A stretch of 64,000 bases of DNA from an uncultured Eubacteriales bacterium. GTDB lineage: Bacteria; Bacillota; Clostridia; Oscillospirales; Acutalibacteraceae. Positions 36,021 through 44,999 of this stretch are shown here, one piece after another. Location of the stretch: NCBI GenBank assembly GCA_934486705.1, contig CAKSQS010000007.1:9941-73940 (forward strand), written 5' to 3'. Numbering within the stretch: the stretch's first letter is position 1; the number at the start of each line of letters is the position of its first letter. The notes below the pieces were generated by a model. The model saw nothing but the letters and a program-made list of their open reading frames with translations, was not told the DNA's origin and searched no databases. The position numbers were made by a program, and so were the translations under genes.

Positions 36021-39000
36021 TCACGCCTTTTTTCTCTTGCGTCTGATAAGTAATACTGCGGTAACTGCCGCACCCGCAGCAACAATTATTGCCGCAGCCG
36101 CAATGTAAATAATCGGGAAATTGCTCGTTTCATCTGTCGCCGGTTTTTTCCTGCGCTTTAAAGTGACTACCTTTTTCTTTACAACGGTTTTCTTATCCCC
36201 TGTATTTGTACTTTCCGAGCTGCTGCCGATGCTATCGCCGTCTTCCTTTTGCGGACCTCTGTTGTAATTCAGTGCGTATTCGATTTCATCAACATCTAAA
36301 ATTCCGAAAATACCGTTGTCGTAATCAAAGCGGCTTTTGCCGTCCGCGGGGTAATAATCCTGCGGCTTCCCATATATAGTTTCAGCAAGCATGGCATCTA
36401 AATCGTCATACGGCACACATTGGTTGCGCAGTGTTATAATAATAGGGTATCTGTCTATCAAACCGATAAGGCTCCAGTAAAAATCGCCGTTAAGAGCGCC
36501 GTTAATTGAGCAGTAATCAAGATTTGCAACCTTCAAGGATGACCAACTCAGCGGGAAATTCTTTTCGGTAACGGCAGTACAGCCCCTAAGGTCCAAATAC
36601 TCAACCGTTTCAAGCGCGTAAGTAAAGTTTTTGGCAAGCGCAATATCCACAGGACCGTGATATACAAGCTTATTGAAGCCCGAATCCGCAAATGCGCCCG
36701 TTCCGATACTTTTCAGCCCGTTGGGCAGCTTAATTTCCCCTTCCAGGGAAAAGCACTCGGCATATGCGTAATCGTCTATAAGCTCTACAGCATCCGGCAA
36801 AACAAGGGAATTTATATCTGTTCCGAAAAAAGCATATTTGCCTATACACTTAACTACGCCCGGCAATTTGATTTCGGTAAGGTTTTCGGCATTTTTAAAA
36901 GCCTCGTCGGGAATAGAATTATTCTCAAAATCAGCCGCAGAAACATCCAATTTACGCAAGGAGGTAAGCATGGAATTTCTTATAGCGAGACAATCCGCTG
37001 CGGTAAGTACCCTACCGCCGAGCGTCTTTATTTGAAGGTCGGTTATTTCGGAAATCGCCGTGCCGCCGTTTTCAGCGCTCCAGTCTGACAACGCCTGTTC
37101 CATCGTCTGTCCTTTATTAAGCGTGATGTCGGCATTCAGCGGGGTATATCCCTTATCTCTTATGATGCCGTCGTCCCAAAGAATTGTTACCTCCGGGTTT
37201 TCCTCAATATACCGTGTAAGCTTTTTCTTTAACGCCTTGCCCTTTGCGGTAGTATAATCAATAGGACAATCGCGTATATCAAGATATGTTGTACGCACGG
37301 TAGTATCGTAACCGCCCGCAGTAGTAAAGGGAATTACGGCAAGCTGCTTTTCATTTATTCCGCTGCCCCTGAAATCATAATACCCCGTTCTCCATTCGAG
37401 CACCGCTATCATTCTGGAAAACGAAGCGGGGTTACCCGCACCGTGAAATTCCACGCCTTTAACCTGAGTATCAATAAACATCCACTGCGTACCGCTGTCA
37501 TTATAAAGGTTTGCGGTGTTTATTACGCTTATCTCTCCCCATGTAGAGCTCCATTTTTCCACGTTGTCAGGTATTCTGAAAATACCGTCCTTTGAGTTTT
37601 GTGTACCCTTGAAATTTTCGGCATAGGCAAAAGCCGATCTTTCTATTGTCTTAATTCCTTCGGGCAGCCTAATCTTTTCAAGTCCCGAATACTGAAAACT
37701 GCCGAGGCCTATCTGCTCCACAGTATCGGGAAGGTCAACGGTTTTTAAGGATGTGCAGTTTGAAAACGAAATATAACCTGTGCTTTTCAGGTTTTTCGGC
37801 AGAACAGCTTTACAAAGGGCGGTATAACCCTCTACATAGCCTGCGGGCATTTCGGCATAGAGGAAGTTGACATCGTAAACATCTAATTCCTTTAGGTTTT
37901 TTTGCAGTGCCTTATTAAAGCCCTCCGGGAAAATATCCGCCATACTGTTACTTAAAACAGCGCCGTCCGCAGAAGATATTTTAATACTTTCTATGCTTTC
38001 GGGATAATACTGCACGCCGTCCTTTACCTTTAAATTTTTAAGCAGTATCTGTGTAAATACGGATATATCGGAATCCTTTTTTATATTTTTAAGCTCAATA
38101 TGTAGCTTGCCGTTTGCATCCTTCGTAATAATATTACCCTCGGGTATGTCGGCGGATTTTATTTCAAAATACCCTGTAACGGTCATAGGTCCGTTTACCG
38201 TGACAGTAAGATAATGCCTTCCCGAGGAATCCGGCGTTCCCGGCTCGCGCATTGCGCTCTCTCCCTCTATAAGCCAGCCTATCAGCTTATATCCGTCATT
38301 CGGAACAGCGGTAAATGTGTGCTTTATTGGAACATCGGCTTTGTCGTATACAGTCGTTCCGCGCACTGCACCCATTGTAACATCATTGGTTTTTGCGTTA
38401 ACAAGGAATTTAGCGTCAAGCTCCGATTTTGAGGGCATATACACGGCAGCTCCGTTTTTAATAAGTGCGGTAAGCTTATCGTAAAGCTTTTTGCCGTCAT
38501 CGGATGAATATTCCAAATTAAAGCAATTCCTTAAATCAAGGTAAGTAACCGAATCCTTAATAAGCAAAGCTTCCTTGGGAGAAACTGCGCTGCCGCTTAA
38601 ATCCACCTTTTTGTAATCAACCTTATTAAAGGCTTTAATCAAATTTTCAAAGAATATGTACGGATCGTCCGCGTCGGCAGCCCAGCCGTGATAAGACCAG
38701 CTGTTAACGGACGAGCCGTAATAAACCCATTCCGAAGTTCCGTCCGCTTTTTCATTGCCGATCTGTATTAGGCTGTCGGGCAGTTCCGCATTTTTAAGTG
38801 AAGAGCAGCCCTGAAACGCTTCAAGTCCGATATGCTGCAAAGAATTGCCGAATACCACGGTTTCAAGGGTAGTAAGATCCTTGAAAATACCGTTTCCGGT
38901 AGCTTTAAGCGTATTGGGTAATATGATTTTTTTGATCTTATAAAGCGTTGCCGACTTATTTGTGTAATACTCGCCGAAATATCCCTCAGTAAAAACATTG

Positions 39001-40391
39001 GGAGTATAATCCACTGTGTTTTCCCACGCATATGTCTGTGTTGTTACATTAGCACCGCTCATGTCTATTTCCATAAGCTGAGGCAACTTGGTCTTTATAA
39101 AGCTTGCAAACCTGCTTGTAATGTAAACGCCGTCTGCAGTTTTTACGGTCAAGGCTGTTATATTGGAAATATCAATATCCGTACCGTTGGTGCGGTTATA
39201 GGCTTTCACGGCGGAAGTGGCAAGCATAAGCGCTCTGCCGCGGATATCGTCGGCATCCCCGAACGAAGTGTTTTGCGTGTCGTAATAGGTTTTTATAAAT
39301 TCAAGCGTAAGCTCGGTACTGTCGCCGTTTACCGAAAGCGTACCCTTATCAGTCGGTTCTTCCACGCCGCCGGAGGTTTCCGGCATCAGCACGGTTACGC
39401 CAGCGTCCTTTAACGCCATAAGCCTGTCATAAAGCAAAACCCCCGAAGCGGAATTATACTCAACGGCAGTACAACCGAGCAAATTTATATAAGCAATTCC
39501 CGTATGTTCGGCAATTGCAAGAGCCGCCTCGCTTGTTATTCCGCTGCCGCTCATATCCACCTTTTTAACAGTGTCGGTTACTAATGACGCAAGCTTTTTA
39601 TAAAAAGTATTTTTGTCTGCCGCACCCTCTGCATTTCCGTGATATGATACTTCGCCGAGCGCTGTACAGCCGTATACATACCAGACTGTATCACTTGTAA
39701 ATTGATTTAAGCTGTCGGGAAGATTTAAGGCCTTGAGAGACGGGCAGTTCTGAAACGCCTCATAGCCTATGGATTTCAATGAGTTTCCGAAAACTATTGT
39801 TTCAAGAGTTTTGAGGTTTTTAAAGGCGTAATTCATAATAATTTCCAGCGTATCGGGAAGTATTATTTTTTTAACCGCCGTAAGGCGCGGTTCTCCCGAA
39901 TATACGCCGAAATAGCCGTCATATATCGCGTTATCGGTATATCCGTCGGTCTCCCAAGCATAATTTCTTGTTGTAACGCTTGCACCTTTTAAATCTATTT
40001 CCTCAACATTAAGCAGTTTATCTTTAATAAAGGAAATAAACTGTCCGCAAAGAAATGCACCATTTACGGTTTTGACCCTTACGGCGGTAATATCCGCAAG
40101 GGTAAGCACCGCGGAATTTCCGGCATTGTAAGCGTTAAGCGCCGCGTTTGTGAGGCTTAACGACCTCCCCCTGTAATCGTTCGCGTCGTCATAGCCGCTG
40201 TTTTGCAAATTATAATATGTATCGGCAAATTCAAGGTTCAGCGTCACCCTTTCGCCCGAAACTTCTATAAAAGCTGTATCAGACGGTATTTCAGCCGAAA
40301 TACACATAACCGCTGTCAATAGCAATATGCAAACGGAAAGAATTAAAGCTGTTAACCTTTTCAAATGTACGTATTTCATATAGATACTCAT
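36021..40391 (-). CDS. BspA-like leucine-rich surface protein with C-terminal membrane anchor
   Basis: A 1456-residue exported protein. A signal peptide (about 8-34) is followed by four LRR_5/BspA-type blocks (about 40-330, 345-660, 755-1050, 1090-1390), recognised by repeats such as LKSIGYEAFQNCPSLKAL and IGKYAFFG. A short InlB-B-like/bacterial-repeat domain lies near 665-740 (HTFTAVPNDGYKLIGW). A membrane helix near 1425-1450 and the tail RRKRKKA anchor it. Such proteins bind host or neighbour surfaces or glycans (family knowledge). The first block is almost identical at DNA level to that of the next gene (see findings). It appears to head the operon running through the GH lipoprotein to the transporters, with a gap of only 12 bases to the next gene. 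Confidence 0.88.
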   Translation of the reverse strand: MSIYMKYVHLKRLTALILSVCILLLTAVMCISAEIPSDTAFIEVSGERVTLNLEFADTYYNLQNSGYDDANDYRGRSLSLTNAALNAYNAGNSAVLTLADITAVRVKTVNGAFLCGQFISFIKDKLLNVEEIDLKGASVTTRNYAWETDGYTDNAIYDGYFGVYSGEPRLTAVKKIILPDTLEIIMNYAFKNLKTLETIVFGNSLKSIGYEAFQNCPSLKALNLPDSLNQFTSDTVWYVYGCTALGEVSYHGNAEGAADKNTFYKKLASLVTDTVKKVDMSGSGITSEAALAIAEHTGIAYINLLGCTAVEYNSASGVLLYDRLMALKDAGVTVLMPETSGGVEEPTDKGTLSVNGDSTELTLEFIKTYYDTQNTSFGDADDIRGRALMLATSAVKAYNRTNGTDIDISNITALTVKTADGVYITSRFASFIKTKLPQLMEIDMSGANVTTQTYAWENTVDYTPNVFTEGYFGEYYTNKSATLYKIKKIILPNTLKATGNGIFKDLTTLETVVFGNSLQHIGLEAFQGCSSLKNAELPDSLIQIGNEKADGTSEWVYYGSSVNSWSYHGWAADADDPYIFFENLIKAFNKVDYKKVDLSGSAVSPKEALLIKDSVTYLDLRNCFNLEYSSDDGKKLYDKLTALIKNGAAVYMPSKSELDAKFLVNAKTNDVTMGAVRGTTVYDKADVPIKHTFTAVPNDGYKLIGWLIEGESAMREPGTPDSSGRHYLTVTVNGPMTVTGYFEIKSADIPEGNIITKDANGKLHIELKNIKKDSDISVFTQILLKNLKVKDGVQYYPESIESIKISSADGAVLSNSMADIFPEGFNKALQKNLKELDVYDVNFLYAEMPAGYVEGYTALCKAVLPKNLKSTGYISFSNCTSLKTVDLPDTVEQIGLGSFQYSGLEKIRLPEGIKTIERSAFAYAENFKGTQNSKDGIFRIPDNVEKWSSTWGEISVINTANLYNDSGTQWMFIDTQVKGVEFHGAGNPASFSRMIAVLEWRTGYYDFRGSGINEKQLAVIPFTTAGGYDTTVRTTYLDIRDCPIDYTTAKGKALKKKLTRYIEENPEVTILWDDGIIRDKGYTPLNADITLNKGQTMEQALSDWSAENGGTAISEITDLQIKTLGGRVLTAADCLAIRNSMLTSLRKLDVSAADFENNSIPDEAFKNAENLTEIKLPGVVKCIGKYAFFGTDINSLVLPDAVELIDDYAYAECFSLEGEIKLPNGLKSIGTGAFADSGFNKLVYHGPVDIALAKNFTYALETVEYLDLRGCTAVTEKNFPLSWSSLKVANLDYCSINGALNGDFYWSLIGLIDRYPIIITLRNQCVPYDDLDAMLAETIYGKPQDYYPADGKSRFDYDNGIFGILDVDEIEYALNYNRGPQKEDGDSIGSSSESTNTGDKKTVVKKKVVTLKRRKKPATDETSNFPIIYIAAAAIIVAAGAAVTAVLLIRRKRKKA

Positions 40392-40436
40392 ACCCCTTCA
40401 AAGCATATCCTAATATCGACAAAATTTTATATAATT

Positions 40437-40471
40437 ATTATAAAATTTTTTACGGAAAAATAAAACTCTAA
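40437..40471 (-). promoter_or_regulatory. Candidate promoter with TTAGAG element (LRR-GH-transport operon)
   Basis: On the minus strand TTAGAG (40471-40466) directly abuts a -35-like TTTTAT, with a 17-base spacer to TATAAT (40442-40437), about 45 bases upstream of the 40391 start. The same TTAGAG-hexamer-17-hexamer layout recurs at 48152-48186 and 52436-52470. The plus-strand stretch TAAACTCTAAGTTTTATAC is partly palindromic (AAACT-CTA-AGTTT) and is shared almost exactly with the GH20 promoter. Confidence 0.55.
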
Positions 40472-40526
40472 GTTTTATACAAAAGTTTGTAAACAATATA
40501 TAATTCCGCAGGTGAGCTATTGCCTA

Positions 40527-43500
40527 TCATTCAAACAAACGGGTGAAAAGTCCCAAATTTCCGACATCCGTTTTTCCTATTACAATAAGACCCGTATTTT
40601 CGTACTGCCTGTAATCAATACCGAATATTTTACCGATTTTTTCAGCCTCGGTATCGCTTATTACAAAATAGTACCTGCCGTTCTTATAGACAAGACTTTC
40701 GGGCAAAGAAAGCGTACCCGATACCGAACCGCTGTATTGAACAGTGGCTCTGCTTCGGTTAAATGTCATAGTACCCGTGCCGTTAGATACAGTAGCCGAA
40801 AGCCCGAATAAACTCAAATTGTAGTTTGCACCTATAAGCTTTGCAAAGTCTTCAGCCTCAAGCATAATTCCGCAACTGTGATAGTCATTATAATACTTTA
40901 ACTCCGCCGCACTGTTTAATGAGACATCCTCGCCGTTTTTTATAATATAATTCTCACCGGTAAGCGCCACCGTCAGATTACCCGTTCTCTGCTCTATCGG
41001 CAAAGGTGTGGCTGTAACTCCAATACTTTCGGATGAGCGCAGCGATATAAGCTCCAGCGGGGCAACCTCAATTTCGCCTTTTCCGTTGCTGAGAATAATG
41101 CTGCCCTTTTCTTCGGCAGCGCCGCCGTTTATATTGGTTGAATAAACCTTAAATTCTTTTTCCCCGCTGCCGTAAAGCCCCTTAATATCAAGCCTTACAT
41201 TGATTACGCGCGCTTCCTGCGGGACAGGAGCATAGTCCGCATTTTTATACGGCTTTGCTACAGTGGAATCCGTCTTGTTAAACAGGTTTATTCCCCAAGT
41301 ACCGTCTGTATTTAAAGCGGCGGTCGCGTTCATGGTGTATTCCTCAAAAGAGCCGCCCATAGTACCTTCTCTATCGGTCGAGGTCTGATAAATACGGGCG
41401 CCGGGTCTTACAGTGTTTACAGCCTGAGAATAATAATCGAAGTTTGCCGAGGTTGCAAAATTATTAGCAAAGACCTTTCCGTTTTCGTTGTAGTATATAT
41501 GATAAAAATTGGGTGCGGTGTTATCCAAAGTCGAATAATTCGGCGTATTAACAAGAGGAGTCCAGAGCATTGTGGCATTAGCGCCCTTATTTATATCGTT
41601 TAAAAATGCACTGATATTGCGAACGGCGGTGTAATAATCCGTCACCTTTTGTTTGTCGTCCCTGTCTGCCACTATAAAATCCGACGCAATTGTATGCTCA
41701 TTGAGAATACCCATGGAGTTCACAAAAATCGGCATATCGGTAACCCTTGAAGAGTTAAGCAGGCTATCGCTTACAATACCGAAAGAAAAATCATGCCCCG
41801 TAACCGCCGACATGGCATTCCATGTATTTTCCTTTGACCGCAGGGTGTTAAACCACTTTTGCTCTATCAAGCAGGTATTAGGTCCTATAATTCCCACATT
41901 TCCCATACCGTATGCTTTAAGGCATTCCTTTATCTGCGGTACTGTTTTGTAATGCTCAATCACCTCTGAATCCCACGAGCCGCCGTCAGGCTCGTCGCCG
42001 AGACTCACATATTTTATATTCAAAGAACATTCCTCTTTGACCGCATACGCCGCGTCAGCCACAAACTGCGCAAATTCCTGCTCGCAGCCGTCAGCTAATT
42101 TATGTGAACCTTCCCCGCTGAGGGCGGACGGTACAGAAGAAATGTTGAGAAATACATCCGTACCCCTTTCGGCAATTTCATCAAGCAGTCCGCCTTTTCC
42201 CACAAGCCAATCTGCTTTAAAGGCATTTATATTAAATCCGTTTTCGCTGTTTTCATAATATTTATCAACATCAGCAATTAAACCGAAATAGTTGACCTTT
42301 TCGCCGTTAAACACATAATCCAAGAATTGCCCCCTCTGCGCCGAATTCATTTTTTGATATGTTTGTGCCATATCTGCGGTAAGAAACCACCCCATATAGC
42401 TATACTCGCCTATTGAATCTGCGCCCACGGTAAGCTCATATGTATTTCTGTACTTTTCGGCATACTTTTCAAGATCCTCAGCCTGCATTAAGGCTTTACG
42501 CATAATTGCAAGCTCCGTGCCGTTTATCATACCGTCCATATTAAGGTCCACAACAGACTCACTGTTGATAATTCTGTCTATGTCATGCGCAAGATATTTT
42601 TCAATATGAATTATATCCAGTATATTAAAATTTCCGTCAGCGTTGGCGTCCCCTAAAACATCCGTAAAAATAACATCCGTACCGTTATTTGAAAGCGCGA
42701 TCAATTCAGTGCGGACAGCATTTCCGTCATCTGTATTTGAAGCAATAGCAGCTTTGCTTATGTCAAGCCTTGTAATCCACGGCAGCCTATCGGTAATAAA
42801 ATCGGTAAACACACTATTCAGATAAACGCCCTTCGCAGTCTTTACCCGAACCGCTTTAATACTTTGCATAACGATTGAAAGGGTACTGTCCTCGTTGTAT
42901 TCGTTTATTGCGCTGTTTGTAAGCTCTGAGACTTTTTCGCTGCTGTAATCATTCCGTACAAAACAGATATTCAGTTCTATCATTCCGTCCGTCAACTCAA
43001 TACGGGCGGAATAATCACTCATAATGATGGTTTTTCCCGTTTCAGACAAGGAATGCAGTCTTAAATAAAGCTCACCGCCGACATCTGTTGTATAATCAAT
43101 CTCCGCACAATTGCTTATATCAAGGTATGCCAAATTGTTATTCCACGCTATTGCCAGTGCGCCTGCTGCGTCTATTCCGCTGCCGCTCATATCTGCTTTT
43201 ACGGCCGGGCAGTTGTTTATAAGCGACGCAAGCTTTGCAAAGAAATCGCCTTTTCCGTCTGCCGCCCCATGATACGATATATCGGTAAGCGCCGTACATC
43301 CATATACATACCAAGCCGTATCACCCGTAAACTCGTTTAAGCTGCTCGGAAGCTCCAGCGTTTTCAGTGAAGTACAGTTTTGAAACGCCTCGAAGCCCAT
43401 TGTTTTCAGTGAATTTCCGAAGACCACCGTTTCAAGCGTATTCAGGTTTTTAAAAACGTAATCATACATTACTTCAAGCGTATCGGGAAGTATTATTTTT

Positions 43501-44909
43501 TTTACTGCCGTCAAACTCGGCGTGCCCGAATATATTCCGAAATACTGATCCTGCAGCGCGTTGTCCGTATATCCGTCAGTTTCCCAAGCATATGTACGGG
43601 TAGTGACATTGGCATCGCTCATATCTATTTCGGTAACTCCCGAAAGCTTTGTCTTTATAAAATCGGAAAATCTGCCCGTAATGTAAATACCGTCGTCGCA
43701 GCTTACCGTAAGGTGCGTAATATCCTCTATGCTTATATTTGCCGAGTTCTCGGTATTATATTTCAGCTGTGCATTAGCCGTGAGCTGTAACGCCTTGCCG
43801 CGAATATCGTCAACGTCATCGTATGCCGTTTCCTGCATATCATAATATGTCACGCCGAAATGCAGCGATAGCTTTACCTCGCCGCCCTCGGTCGAAATAT
43901 ACCCGGAATTTTCGGTTTTCAATACCTCAGCACCGTTTGATTTCATATAATTTAACCTTTCATACAGCGCTGTGCCGTCCGATGAGCCATACTCTATATT
44001 GCCGCATCCGCTCAAATTCAGATATGTTATTCTTCTTTTATTTGCGATTTTAAGCGCATTTGAAGTATCTATACCGCTGTTGCTTAAATCAACGGTAACT
44101 ACGGGAGCTTTAACAATAATAGTGCTGAGGGCAGCAAAAAAATCCGAGCCGTCCGCCGAGGATAAGCCGTGATATGAAACCGCCGCAAGGGACTCGCAGC
44201 CCTCTGTATACCACTGAGACTCCCCGCCGAACGCATTTAACGAATCGGGAAAATCGAGAGCTTTAAGCGACATACAGTTTTGAAACGCTTCGTAACCTAT
44301 GGATTTCAGGGAATTTCCGAAAACTATTGCTTCAAGAGTTCCGAGGTTTTTAAAGGCGTAATTCATAATAATTTCCAGCGTATCGGGGAGTATTATTTTT
44401 TTAACCGCCGTAAGGCGCGGTTCTCCCGAATATACGCCGAAATAGCCGTCATATATCGCGTTATTGGTATACCCGTCGGTCTCCCAAGCAAAATTTCTTG
44501 TCGTAACATTTGCGTCTTTCATATCTATTTCTTTGACAGTAGGCAGCTTATCCTTGATAAAGGAAATAAACTGTCCGCAAAGAAATGCGCCGTTTACGGT
44601 TTTCACCCTTACGGCAGTAATATCCGCAAGGGTAAGCTCAGTGGAATTTTCGGTATTGTATGCGTTAAGCGCCGCGTTTGTGAGGTTTAACGACCTTCCC
44701 CTGTAATCGTTTGCGTCGTCATAGCCGCTGTTTTGCAAATTATAGTATGTATCGGCAAATTCAAGGCTTAAGATCACATTATTTTCAATAACCGTTATCA
44801 AAGAGCTGTCATTCGGGTTTTCAGCGGCCGCGCCCGTTGCGAGAGCCGATAATGTAACACATAACGAAAGAATAAAGGCTGCAATTTTCTTATAAGCTGT
44901 AAAACGCAT
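40527..44909 (-). CDS. Multidomain surface protein: LRR, dockerin, GH-A-like, copper-amine-oxidase-N-like
   Basis: A 1460-residue exported protein with an unusual order of parts. These are a signal peptide (1-28), two BspA-like LRR blocks plus a short third (about 35-330, 340-650, 655-745), a type I dockerin (about 750-815; GDANADGNFNILD, DLNMDGMINGTE), a clan GH-A-like barrel (about 822-1330; SLGDEPDGGS near 970, SMGILNEHT near 1068) and a copper-amine-oxidase-N-like domain (about 1365-1460). Its C-terminal half parallels the 33804-36008 lipoprotein. The dockerin lies inside the chain rather than at an end. A GAGAGGG ribosome site precedes the ATG. It probably binds and cuts a glycan while docked to a cohesin partner; substrate unknown. 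Confidence 0.87.
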   Translation of the reverse strand: MRFTAYKKIAAFILSLCVTLSALATGAAAENPNDSSLITVIENNVILSLEFADTYYNLQNSGYDDANDYRGRSLNLTNAALNAYNTENSTELTLADITAVRVKTVNGAFLCGQFISFIKDKLPTVKEIDMKDANVTTRNFAWETDGYTNNAIYDGYFGVYSGEPRLTAVKKIILPDTLEIIMNYAFKNLGTLEAIVFGNSLKSIGYEAFQNCMSLKALDFPDSLNAFGGESQWYTEGCESLAAVSYHGLSSADGSDFFAALSTIIVKAPVVTVDLSNSGIDTSNALKIANKRRITYLNLSGCGNIEYGSSDGTALYERLNYMKSNGAEVLKTENSGYISTEGGEVKLSLHFGVTYYDMQETAYDDVDDIRGKALQLTANAQLKYNTENSANISIEDITHLTVSCDDGIYITGRFSDFIKTKLSGVTEIDMSDANVTTRTYAWETDGYTDNALQDQYFGIYSGTPSLTAVKKIILPDTLEVMYDYVFKNLNTLETVVFGNSLKTMGFEAFQNCTSLKTLELPSSLNEFTGDTAWYVYGCTALTDISYHGAADGKGDFFAKLASLINNCPAVKADMSGSGIDAAGALAIAWNNNLAYLDISNCAEIDYTTDVGGELYLRLHSLSETGKTIIMSDYSARIELTDGMIELNICFVRNDYSSEKVSELTNSAINEYNEDSTLSIVMQSIKAVRVKTAKGVYLNSVFTDFITDRLPWITRLDISKAAIASNTDDGNAVRTELIALSNNGTDVIFTDVLGDANADGNFNILDIIHIEKYLAHDIDRIINSESVVDLNMDGMINGTELAIMRKALMQAEDLEKYAEKYRNTYELTVGADSIGEYSYMGWFLTADMAQTYQKMNSAQRGQFLDYVFNGEKVNYFGLIADVDKYYENSENGFNINAFKADWLVGKGGLLDEIAERGTDVFLNISSVPSALSGEGSHKLADGCEQEFAQFVADAAYAVKEECSLNIKYVSLGDEPDGGSWDSEVIEHYKTVPQIKECLKAYGMGNVGIIGPNTCLIEQKWFNTLRSKENTWNAMSAVTGHDFSFGIVSDSLLNSSRVTDMPIFVNSMGILNEHTIASDFIVADRDDKQKVTDYYTAVRNISAFLNDINKGANATMLWTPLVNTPNYSTLDNTAPNFYHIYYNENGKVFANNFATSANFDYYSQAVNTVRPGARIYQTSTDREGTMGGSFEEYTMNATAALNTDGTWGINLFNKTDSTVAKPYKNADYAPVPQEARVINVRLDIKGLYGSGEKEFKVYSTNINGGAAEEKGSIILSNGKGEIEVAPLELISLRSSESIGVTATPLPIEQRTGNLTVALTGENYIIKNGEDVSLNSAAELKYYNDYHSCGIMLEAEDFAKLIGANYNLSLFGLSATVSNGTGTMTFNRSRATVQYSGSVSGTLSLPESLVYKNGRYYFVISDTEAEKIGKIFGIDYRQYENTGLIVIGKTDVGNLGLFTRLFE

Positions 44910-44945
44910 AATATATACCCTCTCTGTTTATAATATTGCAAAAAA

Positions 44946-44979
44946 CAATCCGTCTCACCGATTTTGGTGGGACGGATTG
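44946..44979 (-). terminator. Intrinsic terminator after the LRR-dockerin gene
   Basis: A 14-bp stem (CAATCCGTCTCACC, one G-T pairing region aside) with a 6-base AT-rich loop, followed on the minus strand by a T-run. It lies 20 bases after the stop of the 45000-48089 gene. The next gene starts only about 35 bases further on, so it may depend on read-through or on a promoter overlapping the terminator. Confidence 0.8.
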
Positions 44980-44999
44980 ACCGTAATTTGCGCCGCTTT

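Noticed and set aside
36021..36108. Possible coding frame on the plus strand across the C-terminal membrane helix of the LRR gene
   Set aside because: It is the complement of the Ala/Val-rich anchor and has no ribosome site or recognisable product.
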